Shown in pieces: positions 7,593-15,215 of a DNA stretch of 32,382 nt (position 1 is the first letter of the stretch; each line of letters opens with the position of its first letter). The stretch is from Sulfurimonas sp. (GTDB lineage: Bacteria > Campylobacterota > Campylobacteria > Campylobacterales > Sulfurimonadaceae): positions 1 to 32,382 of the forward strand of contig JALWLL010000109.1 in NCBI GenBank assembly GCA_026996295.1, in the 5' to 3' direction. The notes beneath the pieces were generated by a model. That model saw nothing but the letters and a program-made list of their open reading frames with translations. It was not told where the DNA came from and did no database searches. The translations under genes and the position numbers were made by a program.

Positions 7593-8309
7593 ATGAAAGT
7601 AACACTCTCGCAAATAGCACCAAAGCTTAACCGCACAAACCTTGAAGATATCATAGCTATCGTGAAAGAGCATATGGATGAGAGTGATCTTATCATCTTC
7701 CCGGAACTTGCACTCAATGGATACTTGCTGCAAGATAAGCTTTGTGAAGATGCATGGAGTTTAGATGAGTTGTATGAACTTTGTGAGTTGAGTAAGCATA
7801 TTGACATAGTTGTCGGTGCTGCTGTGAGGGAGGGGAAGGTTTTTCGAAACTCCGCCTTGTATTTTAGTGGGGGAGTGCTTGTAAACAAACATAACAAAGT
7901 ACATCTTCCAAACTACGGGATGTTTGAAGAAGCCCGCTATTTTACGGCAGGAGAAGGCTTTGAAAGTTTTCAGGTCTCGGGTATGAAAATTGCGACTTTG
8001 GTGTGTGAAGATCTTTGGAATGCGAACGTACATAAACAACTTTTTGAAGAGAGTCCCGATCTGATTGTAACATTGGTGGCATCGCCGGCTCGTGGTTTTT
8101 CAGATAAAGGATTGCTTATAGAAGATCAGTGGCATGCTCTTTTAAAATCAGCAGCGCTGCACTGTGAAGCAAAAGTGATTTTTGTCAATAGAGTCGGTTT
8201 TGAAGATGGTCTTGGCTTTTGGGGTGGAAGTTGTATCATAGACAAAGATGCACAGATATTACAAACTTTACCCCACTATGATGTGATAACAAAAACATTT
8301 GAAATATAG
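7593..8309 (+). CDS. Nitrilase-superfamily carbon-nitrogen hydrolase (NadE-amidase-like)
   Basis: The 238-residue protein has the Glu-Lys-Cys triad of the family: Glu38 in FPELALNGY, Lys102 in NKHNKVHLPNYG and Cys138 in TLVCEDLW. The CEDLW signature and YGMFEEARYF are typical of the glutamine-amidotransferase domain of NAD+ synthetases, so a glutaminase delivering ammonia is plausible, but no synthetase domain is attached. Other nitrilase branches (omega-amidase, N-carbamoyl hydrolase) are possible. The ATG is one base after the fabD stop. The fold and active site are well supported, the substrate is not. Confidence 0.82.
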   Translation: MKVTLSQIAPKLNRTNLEDIIAIVKEHMDESDLIIFPELALNGYLLQDKLCEDAWSLDELYELCELSKHIDIVVGAAVREGKVFRNSALYFSGGVLVNKHNKVHLPNYGMFEEARYFTAGEGFESFQVSGMKIATLVCEDLWNANVHKQLFEESPDLIVTLVASPARGFSDKGLLIEDQWHALLKSAALHCEAKVIFVNRVGFEDGLGFWGGSCIIDKDAQILQTLPHYDVITKTFEI

Positions 8310-8317
8310 GAAACAGA

Positions 8318-9016
8318 TTGAAAAATAAAATAGCAATAATGGGTGCAATGCCAGAAGAGATAGCCCCGATTTTACAAAGACTAGGCTCATATACGACAAC
8401 AGAATATGCAAATAACAAATACTATGAGGCAAATTATAATGGTGTAGATCTGGTTATAGCTTATTCAAAAATTGGAAAAGTTTTTTCAGCACTTACAGCT
8501 GCAACAATGATAGAGCATTTTGGAGCACAAAGATTACTTTTTAGTGGTGTGGCCGGAGCGATCAGCGATCAACTTCAAGTTGGAGACCTTATTGTTGCTA
8601 CAAAGCTTGCGCAGCATGATCTTGATATCAGTGCTTTTGGACATCCATACGGCTATGTTCCAGAAGGTGCTGTTTATGTGCAGGCCGATACAACGATGAT
8701 ACAACTTGCCAAAGAGGTTGCTTCTGAGATGGGTAAAACGCTTAAAGAGGGTGTTATCGCTACAGGTGATCAGTTTGTGGCTAATGAGGAGCGTAAAAAC
8801 TGGATCGGTTCCACCTTTGCCGCTGATGCATTGGAGATGGAAGGTGCTTCTGTAGCGGTGGTATGCGATGCACTGAAAGTTCCCTTTTTTATATTGCGTG
8901 CTATCAGTGATGCGGCGGATATGGATGCAAGCTTTTCTTTTGATGAGTTTTTAGAGACAAGTGCGCTTGAGAGTGCCGAGTTTGTTATGAAAATGGTGGA
9001 TAAAATTGTCGATTAA
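8318..9016 (+). CDS. mtnN: 5'-methylthioadenosine/S-adenosylhomocysteine nucleosidase (aminofutalosine hydrolase)
   Basis: The 232-residue enzyme aligns by eye with E. coli MTAN: GAMPEEIAPIL with catalytic Glu14, FSGVAGAI in the ribose site, EMEGASVA (substrate Glu) and RAISDAAD with the catalytic Asp. It cleaves the N-glycosidic bond of MTA and SAH. In Helicobacter and Campylobacter the same enzyme also hydrolyses 6-amino-6-deoxyfutalosine in menaquinone biosynthesis, and this is likely here. The start is TTG at 8318, preceded by TAGGA, because no ATG precedes the first beta strand. The next gene overlaps by 11 bases and also appears to use TTG. Confidence 0.9.
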   Translation: MKNKIAIMGAMPEEIAPILQRLGSYTTTEYANNKYYEANYNGVDLVIAYSKIGKVFSALTAATMIEHFGAQRLLFSGVAGAISDQLQVGDLIVATKLAQHDLDISAFGHPYGYVPEGAVYVQADTTMIQLAKEVASEMGKTLKEGVIATGDQFVANEERKNWIGSTFAADALEMEGASVAVVCDALKVPFFILRAISDAADMDASFSFDEFLETSALESAEFVMKMVDKIVD

Positions 9017-9764
9017 GTTATCTAAAAAGATCATGTCTAAGCTTGGAAAAACAAATGCTGAGTTTGAACTCATAGAAGAGGGTGATAAGATTCTGGTTGG
9101 TCTCAGCGGTGGAAAAGACTCCCTAACTATGATACATGCGATGAAAGAGCAGCAGCGACGCGCTCCGTTTGCATTTGAATTTATCGCTGTTACCATCTCT
9201 TATGGGATGGGGGAAGATTATACATCACTCACACAGCATTGCCAAGAACATGGCATACAGCATGTAGTCAAAGATACACAAACATACGAACTTGCCAAAG
9301 AGAAGATACGTAAAAACTCATCATTTTGCAGCTTTTTTTCCAGAATGAGAAGAGGGTATCTTTATTCTGTGGCACAAGAGTATGGGTGTAACAAGGTAGC
9401 ACTTGGACACCACCTTGATGATGCTGCGGAGAGCTTTTTTATGAACTTTATCTATAATGGACAACTCAGAAGTTTAGCACCAAAATATAAAGCTGATAAT
9501 GGTCTTATTGTTATACGCCCTTTAATTCAGATGAGGGAGAGACAACTTCGGGCATTTGTCCAAGATAATGATCTGGATGCTATCGGTGATGAAGCCTGTC
9601 CTGCCATGCGTTTTGATGTGAAAATGCCACATGCAAGAGCAAGTACAAAAGAGATGCTTGCAAAAATGGAGGAGGAGTTTCCCTCTCTTTTTAAAAGCTT
9701 GAATGCCTCATTTAAAAATATATCACAAGAGAGCTTTTTTGACAAAGAGAAATTTTCTCTTTAA
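9006..9764 (+). CDS. TtcA-like PP-loop ATPase, one cluster cysteine replaced
   Basis: The 252-residue protein carries a PP-loop SGGKDS at 34-39, the TtcA-type segment SRMRRGYLY and the LGHHLDDAAE motif. TtcA makes 2-thiocytidine at tRNA position 32 and holds a 4Fe-4S cluster through a CxxC pair and a third Cys. Here the first Cys (108) is kept, but the partner position is Phe111 (CSFF), and a candidate third Cys is at 198 in DEACPAM. It may be a divergent TtcA or another adenylating enzyme. The start TTG at 9006 (GGTGG at 8996-9000) keeps LSKKIMSKLG, which relatives share; ATG at 9033 is the alternative. It ends convergent with the next gene. Confidence 0.72.
   Translation: MSIKLSKKIMSKLGKTNAEFELIEEGDKILVGLSGGKDSLTMIHAMKEQQRRAPFAFEFIAVTISYGMGEDYTSLTQHCQEHGIQHVVKDTQTYELAKEKIRKNSSFCSFFSRMRRGYLYSVAQEYGCNKVALGHHLDDAAESFFMNFIYNGQLRSLAPKYKADNGLIVIRPLIQMRERQLRAFVQDNDLDAIGDEACPAMRFDVKMPHARASTKEMLAKMEEEFPSLFKSLNASFKNISQESFFDKEKFSL
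9744..9762. terminator. Hairpin shared by convergent genes
   Basis: AAAGAGA (9744-9750) and TCTCTTT (9756-9762) form a perfect 7-bp stem with a 5-base loop. The stem covers the stop codons of the TtcA-like gene and of the opposite hypothetical gene, so it could end transcription both ways. There is no T-run beyond the stem. Confidence 0.45.
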
Positions 9765-10252
9765 TATTTACAGGAAGCTTTTTCTTCATCTTTAGCTATT
9801 TGAGCTTTTTTTGTATGGAGTGTTTCCTCTTTAAGGGTTTGTAGAAATTCTAAAATATTATTTTGATAGGATCTTGTATCTTCATCTTGAGTAAAAACAA
9901 GTAGTTTTTGAAGTGATTCGATATCGATCTTTTTGGCATAGCGTGGAACAATTTTGAGCTCTTTTTGTATATGCTCTGCCAAAGTGTCGATATCAAGACC
10001 ATTATTGTCTTTCACTTTTTTTACAAGCTCTTTTGTAGTCATCATAAGAAGATCAGCTCGATCTTCATCATTTTTATATATCTGCATTCCAATATCTTTG
10101 ACAATAGAACAATTATCTGTTGAAACATCCTCATTCGCAGCAAGAATCAGGGCAAAAAGTTTTGAGCGAAATTCAAGTGAACCATGATGGTGCACAAATA
10201 ACTCACGAAATGCATTAAGAAAATGTTGTTTTATTCTAAAACTGAGTCGCAT
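9761..10252 (-). CDS. Conserved hypothetical protein, probably Campylobacterota-specific
   Basis: I do not recognise this 163-residue protein. It has no signal peptide or membrane segment, is rich in Lys, Glu and Asp, and looks all-helical. The first part (RLSFRIKQHFLNAFRELFVHHHGS) contains a His-His-His run, and the C-terminal 40 residues could form a coiled coil. A TATAAT -10 lies 18 bases upstream of a TTCCTT (AAGGAA on the coding strand) ribosome-binding site, so it is a separate transcript diverging from yebC. Its stop overlaps the convergent TtcA-like gene by 4 bases. A real gene is likely from its promoter, codon use and lack of competitors; the function is unknown. Confidence 0.7.
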   Translation of the reverse strand: MRLSFRIKQHFLNAFRELFVHHHGSLEFRSKLFALILAANEDVSTDNCSIVKDIGMQIYKNDEDRADLLMMTTKELVKKVKDNNGLDIDTLAEHIQKELKIVPRYAKKIDIESLQKLLVFTQDEDTRSYQNNILEFLQTLKEETLHTKKAQIAKDEEKASCKY

Positions 10253-10270
10253 CTAAATTCCTTATTTGCT

Positions 10271-10276
10271 ATTATA
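10271..10276 (-). promoter_or_regulatory. -10 box of the hypothetical gene divergent from yebC
   Basis: ATTATA on + reads TATAAT on -, 19 bases upstream of the gene's ATG, with AAGGAA at 10263-10258 between them. The -35 is not clear. Confidence 0.55.
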
Positions 10277-10348
10277 CACTTTTGAATCAAAAAATTTGTT
10301 TTTACAAGAACTTCAGAGGGGTTTTTTAGGTTCTCTCAAATGAGTTAG

Positions 10349-10357
10349 TGCTATAAT
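10349..10357 (+). promoter_or_regulatory. Extended -10 promoter of yebC
   Basis: TGCTATAAT is an exact TGnTATAAT element, 33 bases before the yebC ATG, followed by AAGGA at 10376-10380. The 137-base region between the divergent genes holds this promoter and the opposite -10; no further feature is evident. Confidence 0.7.
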
Positions 10358-10389
10358 TGCACCGATTATGAGAAGAAGGAATAAATTTT

Positions 10390-11100
10390 ATGGGTAGAGC
10401 ATTTGAGTACAGAAAAGCATCAAAACTAAAACGATGGGGAGCGATGTCGAAGTTGTTTCCAAAATTAGGTAAAATCATTACGATGGCTGCAAAAGAGGGT
10501 GGACCGGATCCTGACATGAATGCTAAGCTTCGTACAGCCATCTTAAATGCAAAAGCTGAAAATATGCCAAAAGACAACATCGAAGCGGCGATAAAAAGAG
10601 CATCTTCAAAAGACACCGCTAGTATGCTTGAGGTCAATTTTGAAGGCAAAGCACCTCATGGCGTTTTGATCTTCATCGAATGTGCTACCGACAACAACAC
10701 AAGAACAGTTGCCAATGTGAAAAATATATTAACTAAGCATGGGGGAGAGCTTTTAACAAACGGTTCTTTAGAGTTTATGTTCTCAAGAAAAGCTGTTTTT
10801 GAATTTGATCTCAAAGATGATATGGATTTAGAGGAGCTAGAACTAGAACTTATCGATGCCGGCCTTGAGGAGATAGAATCTGAAGATGGTGTGGTTTTGG
10901 TAACGGGTGATTACACAAGTTTTGGTACTCTAAACGAGGCTTTAGAAGGTATGGGAATCGAGATCACCAAAGCACACCTTGAGAGAATGGCAAATACACC
11001 CATAAGTATCACTCCAGAGCAACAAGCAGAGATAGATAAAATACTTGAAAGACTTGAAGATGATGAAGATGTTCAGAAGGTTTTCACAAATTTAGCCTAG
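10390..11100 (+). CDS. yebC: YebC/PmpR (TACO1) family protein
   Basis: At 236 residues it has the normal length and hallmark N terminus ([18 protein letters not shown], then a stretch with [14 protein letters not shown] and [14 protein letters not shown]) of the YebC/TACO1 family. Members were described as transcription regulators and more recently linked to translation, easing ribosomes through proline-rich stretches as TACO1 does in mitochondria; which applies here cannot be read. The first residues replace the usual AGHSKWANI with a related but shorter form. The ATG has AAGGA upstream and a clear promoter. The YigZ gene starts directly after its TAG with no gap, so the two are co-transcribed. 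Confidence 0.9.
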   Translation: MGRAFEYRKASKLKRWGAMSKLFPKLGKIITMAAKEGGPDPDMNAKLRTAILNAKAENMPKDNIEAAIKRASSKDTASMLEVNFEGKAPHGVLIFIECATDNNTRTVANVKNILTKHGGELLTNGSLEFMFSRKAVFEFDLKDDMDLEELELELIDAGLEEIESEDGVVLVTGDYTSFGTLNEALEGMGIEITKAHLERMANTPISITPEQQAEIDKILERLEDDEDVQKVFTNLA

Positions 11101-11679
11101 ATGTACTATGTCAAAGAGATCACAAACAATACACTAGAAGTTAAGCATTCAAAGTTTATTGCTTACCTTCTTCCCTATTCAGAATTTGAAACTACGCTGC
11201 ATAGACTAAAACAGGAACATCCAAAGGCAAGACATTTTGTTGTTGCATACAGATACCTCAATGAGTTCAATCAGATTATTGAACATGCAAATGATGATGG
11301 AGAACCAAAAGGAACTTCTGCAAAGCCTACCCTTTTTGTACTTCAAGGTGCACAGCTTATCAATACAGCCGTAATTACTGTAAGGTACTTTGGGGGCACA
11401 AAGCTTGGCACAGGTGGTTTAGTAAGAGCATACTCAGATGCTACAAATCTTGTTATTAAAACAGCAGAACTTTTTAAATATACTCAAGAGTCTATTGTAA
11501 ATATAGAGTTTGATTATACAAATATCAGACTGCTAGAGTATGAATGTGCAGAACACGATATCAAGATCTTAGATAAAAACTATGAGATGAAAACTTTGTA
11601 TAAAGTAAGTGGATCCAAAGAGAATATACAAAAGTTCTTAGGCACTCTCAATAGAGTTGTAGAGGTAAAAGATCTTTAA
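11101..11679 (+). CDS. yigZ: YigZ/IMPACT family protein
   Basis: The 192-residue protein has the IMPACT (UPF0029) signature: KHSKFIAYL at the start, a central HANDDGEPKGTSAKP, and VRYFGGTKLGTGGLVRAYSDA, followed by a small C-terminal ferredoxin-like domain. In eukaryotes IMPACT modulates Gcn2 signalling; bacterial YigZ has no settled function, though a link to translation or nucleotide binding is suggested. Its ATG abuts the yebC stop, and yebC is also translation-related, which supports that theme. It converges with mshG, the two stops lying 4 bases apart inside one hairpin. Confidence 0.88.
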   Translation: MYYVKEITNNTLEVKHSKFIAYLLPYSEFETTLHRLKQEHPKARHFVVAYRYLNEFNQIIEHANDDGEPKGTSAKPTLFVLQGAQLINTAVITVRYFGGTKLGTGGLVRAYSDATNLVIKTAELFKYTQESIVNIEFDYTNIRLLEYECAEHDIKILDKNYEMKTLYKVSGSKENIQKFLGTLNRVVEVKDL

Positions 11680-11687
11680 TCTTTTAC
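11665..11687. terminator. Bidirectional hairpin between yigZ and mshG
   Basis: GTAAAAGAT (11665-11673) pairs perfectly with ATCTTTTAC (11679-11687) around a 5-base loop. The 9-bp stem contains both stop codons of these convergent genes. It would stall or end transcription from either side and marks the end of the long msh operon. Confidence 0.5.
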
Positions 11688-12931
11688 TGTCTACCTTGAA
11701 CGGCATTCCCCATATCCCACATAGGCAAGAAAATACCAAGAGCAAGTAAAATAACCATAGAAGCAATGATTAAGAGCATAATAGGCTCAATCGCTTCAGA
11801 GAGACCGTCAATAATAGCATCAAACTTCATTTTATAGTATTCAGCAACTTTCCCTACCATAGTATCGAGTGTACCACTATCCTCACCTGCAGAAACCATT
11901 TGGATGATCATATTTTCAAAAAGTTCTGTGTCTTGAAGACCTTTGTTTAAAGTATCACCCTTTTCAACGGCGTTTCTAACTGTGATAAGTTTGGCTTTGA
12001 GCGGTAAGTTGTCTATCATAGTGGTTGCTGTCTCTAAAGCTTCTGCTATAGGAATACCGGCACGTAGCAGCTCTGAGAAAACAAGGGTGAAGCGACTGAG
12101 TGTAGCATATTTAATGATATTGTTTATAAGATAGGTTTTAAGTAAAAACTGATGCCATCCATACCGTATGTGTCGATGGTTGTTGATAAGGTACTTAAAG
12201 AATAGAAAAGCGGCTACCAAGATCAGCAAAACATAAGGACCATAATTGTTAAATAGATGCTCAAGCGTCAATAAAATTTGTGTAGGCAGCGGAAGTTCTG
12301 CATTTAACTCTTCAAAGATTGTTTTAAATTGAGGTACAACATAAGAGATAAGCACCGTAAATGCTATAGCCATCGCTATCATAACATTTCTAGGGTATGC
12401 CATAGCTTTTTTAAACTTAATAATATTAGCGCGTATCTCTTCAAGCATATTAGCAAGTGAATAAAGAGCTTCATCCAGATTACCGGTTTTTTCCCCTAGT
12501 TGCACCATAGCAATAGTTAGGTTACCAAGTTCAAATCTGAAATTTTCCATGGATGAAGAGAATGAATGCCCTGAGTTGATGTCATCTGCAAGTTTTGAGA
12601 AAACAAACTTTAAATTTTGATCCTGTGTCGAGTTTGCAATTTCGTTAAGTGAATCATGAATCGATATACCGGCATTAGTCATAACGGCGAGTTGTCTGAT
12701 AGCTGCTATAAGAGCATCAGGCTTGATTTTTCTTTTTTTGATATTTTGTAAAAAATTTGTTTTAAACCTTTTGAGTTGGGCATCTAAGGGCTCTTGCGCT
12801 TCTACAACTTTGATAATTATGCCAGAATGTTTGAGTTTTGCATGATCGTTTGCTTCTTTTTTGTTGTTGGCATAGAGAGGAAACTCTTCCTTTTTCCCTT
12901 TTGTTATTACTGTTGCTATGTAGTACTTCAT
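11684..12931 (-). CDS. mshG: MshG/PilC/GspF-type inner-membrane platform protein
   Basis: The 415-residue protein is a type II secretion F family member: a cytoplasmic N region, two copies of the T2SSF domain (about 80-200 and 280-405; RQLAVMTNAGISIHDSL and FSELLRAGIPIAEALE are the paired signatures), and three membrane segments (around 180-200, 230-250 and 385-408). It forms the base on which the ATPase turns pilin assembly. It overlaps mshE by 4 bases (ATGA), as in operons where these two act together. It is the last gene of the run and ends at a hairpin. The msh name follows from gene order; on sequence alone it could be called PilC or GspF. Confidence 0.88.
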   Translation of the reverse strand: MKYYIATVITKGKKEEFPLYANNKKEANDHAKLKHSGIIIKVVEAQEPLDAQLKRFKTNFLQNIKKRKIKPDALIAAIRQLAVMTNAGISIHDSLNEIANSTQDQNLKFVFSKLADDINSGHSFSSSMENFRFELGNLTIAMVQLGEKTGNLDEALYSLANMLEEIRANIIKFKKAMAYPRNVMIAMAIAFTVLISYVVPQFKTIFEELNAELPLPTQILLTLEHLFNNYGPYVLLILVAAFLFFKYLINNHRHIRYGWHQFLLKTYLINNIIKYATLSRFTLVFSELLRAGIPIAEALETATTMIDNLPLKAKLITVRNAVEKGDTLNKGLQDTELFENMIIQMVSAGEDSGTLDTMVGKVAEYYKMKFDAIIDGLSEAIEPIMLLIIASMVILLALGIFLPMWDMGNAVQGRQ

Positions 12932-14664
12932 GCTTTGGCTACCTTTAATATCTCCTGAATACTAGTAACACCATCGAGTGCTTTTTGAATACCGTTTTCA
13001 AAAATACCGATAAAACCATCTTCTTGTGCTTGTGCAAGTAACGCCTCTTTGGAAGCACCTTTGGCAATAAGTGATGATAGTTTTTCTGTTATATTTAAAA
13101 CTTCACATATCATTTCACGACCCATAAAACCAGTTTCATTACACTCTTTACACCCCTTACCTGTGTAAAACTTGGCATCTTCTGGAATATATTTTTTCAA
13201 GTCATCCAAGGTAGACAAGGGGACATTTTCCTCTACTTTACAGGATTGACATATTTTTCTAATAAGTCTTTGTGCCTGTATAGCAACAAGAGCTCCACTG
13301 ATAAGGTAGTTTTCTATTCCCATATCGACCATTCTTGGAATGGCACTGATAGAGTCATTGGTATGCAGGGTAGAGATCACCAGGTGACCGGTAAGTGCAG
13401 CTTTAATCGCAATTTCCAAGGTTTCTTGGTCACGAATCTCACCGATCATGATTTTATCAGGATCTTGCCTTAAAATAGAACGGAGAGCCTCTGCAAATCC
13501 TAGACCAACCTTAGGGTTTATCTGTACTTGTTGGATAAGATTCATTCGATACTCGACAGGATCTTCAACTGTGATAACCTTATCTTCTACATTTCTAAGT
13601 TCATTAAGGGCACCATAAAGGGTAGTTGTTTTACCACTACCTGTAGGTCCTGTAACCAAGATAATGCCGTGAGGTGCATGAAGCCCTTTGAGTAGTTTGT
13701 TGTAACTCATGGAGTCCATACCGGCATCTTCAAGTTTTACCAGCGCTTTTTGTTTGTCCAAGATACGCATAACAATAGACTCACCATAAAGTATCGGAAG
13801 TGTTGATATACGGAAGTCAAAATCTTTAGAACCCACTGTAGTTGAAAAACGACCATCCTGAGGTTTTCTTTTCTCGGCAATATCTAAGTTTGCAAGAAGT
13901 TTGAGTCTTGATGCAAGGGGAGGGTATATCCCTTTTTCAAAGATAAATATTTCAGTAAGTTTGCCATCAACTCTGGCACGAACAACACAGTTCTTTTCAG
14001 TTGGTTCTATGTGGATATCACTCGCACGACCATTGATACAAGCTTTTAAAATAACATCAATCAAAAGTAAGATCGAAGATGCTTCTTGCTGCTCCTCTAT
14101 ACTGCTGATGGAGTTGAGCTCGTCTTTAATCTTTTTTACCAAACCTTTCACACTGTCTTTAAGTTCAACCTTAAACAGGTAGGTTTGAATCTGTTTTTTG
14201 GTAGCTATGGCAACTTTAATTGGTTTTCTTGGAAATAGTCTCTGAATAGCTTCTTGCGCAACGATATCTATGGGGTCGTTAAAGGCTACAGTGATACTGA
14301 GATCATCTTCTGAAATGGGAAGTGCATTATGTCTTTTGAGTTGAGCAAGGGGTACTTTTTCTGTTAAATTATAGTCCATATCGATGGAGTCTAGATCAAT
14401 ATAAAGCAGGTCCAATTCTTTGGCAAGTTTTTTGAGAACTGCCTGTTCAGGTATATAATCGTAGTTATCGATTATAGAAAGTTCATATACACCCTGTCTG
14501 ATCTGATCAACTATATAACGGATAAGCCTATCCATCGTCATAAATCCAGAGAGGGTTATATCGCGCAGTATTAAATCTGGACTAATACCTTTTGCAAGCA
14601 GTCTATCTACCTGACTCTGCATTATAGAACCGTTGGCCAGTAAATCCTTTGTTATTCTATCCAC
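12928..14664 (-). CDS. mshE: MshE/PilB/GspE-type assembly ATPase
   Basis: This is a hexameric assembly ATPase of the GspE/PilB family. With GTG at 14664 (AGGGG a few bases upstream) it has 578 residues; a TTG at 14679 would overlap the preceding gene. The Walker A GPTGSGKT is at about 339-346, then the Asp box VEDPVEYR, a Walker B with IMIGEIRD, and the His box GHLVISTLHT. Two Cys pairs (CQSC and CKEC, about 472-508) form the zinc site of extension ATPases, so it is not a PilT. The N domain starts RITKDLLANGSIM; I could not match the c-di-GMP-binding MshEN motif. It powers pilin polymerisation at the inner membrane with MshG. Confidence 0.9.
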   Translation of the reverse strand: MDRITKDLLANGSIMQSQVDRLLAKGISPDLILRDITLSGFMTMDRLIRYIVDQIRQGVYELSIIDNYDYIPEQAVLKKLAKELDLLYIDLDSIDMDYNLTEKVPLAQLKRHNALPISEDDLSITVAFNDPIDIVAQEAIQRLFPRKPIKVAIATKKQIQTYLFKVELKDSVKGLVKKIKDELNSISSIEEQQEASSILLLIDVILKACINGRASDIHIEPTEKNCVVRARVDGKLTEIFIFEKGIYPPLASRLKLLANLDIAEKRKPQDGRFSTTVGSKDFDFRISTLPILYGESIVMRILDKQKALVKLEDAGMDSMSYNKLLKGLHAPHGIILVTGPTGSGKTTTLYGALNELRNVEDKVITVEDPVEYRMNLIQQVQINPKVGLGFAEALRSILRQDPDKIMIGEIRDQETLEIAIKAALTGHLVISTLHTNDSISAIPRMVDMGIENYLISGALVAIQAQRLIRKICQSCKVEENVPLSTLDDLKKYIPEDAKFYTGKGCKECNETGFMGREMICEVLNITEKLSSLIAKGASKEALLAQAQEDGFIGIFENGIQKALDGVTSIQEILKVAKA

Positions 14665-14672
14665 AGTTACCC

Positions 14673-15215
14673 CTACCAATAAACATGTCGTTTAATAGAT
14701 ATATTATCATAATATTCTTCAATAATTATTTTTCTAACACTTTTTTCTTCTATAATATATAATTTATACTTTAAACGGGGATCTTGTTTGTCTGTAAATA
14801 TATAGAAATCTCTTTTTTTGTGTTTTCCAAGTTCTGCATAGAGATCAAAAACCTTTGAAAGTATAAAATTTGTTGAGGGCAAGTTTAAAGAAGAGATATC
14901 ATAATCATCAAGCATAGCATGGTAGAGAAGCTTTTTTTGCATTAAGATTACAGAAAAGTATGCAGCATTAGCGCGTGCTTCTTTAGAATAACGTAGTATT
15001 GAGATCGGAATAGCCAATCTGTCAATAAAATCAGCATGAAGACAAGAGAGTGCATATAGGGAAATATACTCCTCATCTTTTTTATTTTTAGTAAAATTTT
15101 TAAAGCCAAGTTTACAGGCTTTTTCAAAATTTTTATTTTGATACAGTGTAAACATATCCTGTTTTGCATTCGCATAGAGTGACAAGCTAAGTAGTAGAGC
15201 GAGTATTAATTTCAT
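14673..15215 (-). CDS. Exported protein of unknown function inserted in the msh operon
   Basis: I do not recognise this 180-residue product. It begins with a short signal peptide (about residues 1-17, ending ANA) and then a mostly helical, Lys-, Tyr- and Leu-rich body; FTLYQNKNFEKACKLGFKNF and EEYISLYALSCLHAD look like tetratricopeptide or Sel1-type helical repeats. The C-terminal 35 residues (KYKLYIIEEKSV, then IIIEEYYDNISIKRH) look like beta strands. It overlaps mshN by 4 bases (ATGA) and lies 8 bases before mshE, so it is fully inside the operon. In the Vibrio MSHA locus, mshN is followed directly by mshE. A periplasmic accessory role in the pilus system is inference. Confidence 0.7.
   Translation of the reverse strand: MKLILALLLSLSLYANAKQDMFTLYQNKNFEKACKLGFKNFTKNKKDEEYISLYALSCLHADFIDRLAIPISILRYSKEARANAAYFSVILMQKKLLYHAMLDDYDISSLNLPSTNFILSKVFDLYAELGKHKKRDFYIFTDKQDPRLKYKLYIIEEKSVRKIIIEEYYDNISIKRHVYW

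Noticed and set aside
14480-14664. c-di-GMP-binding MshEN motif in the MshE N domain
   Set aside because: I looked for the RLGxx(L)-type repeat but the residues do not match well enough to claim binding.
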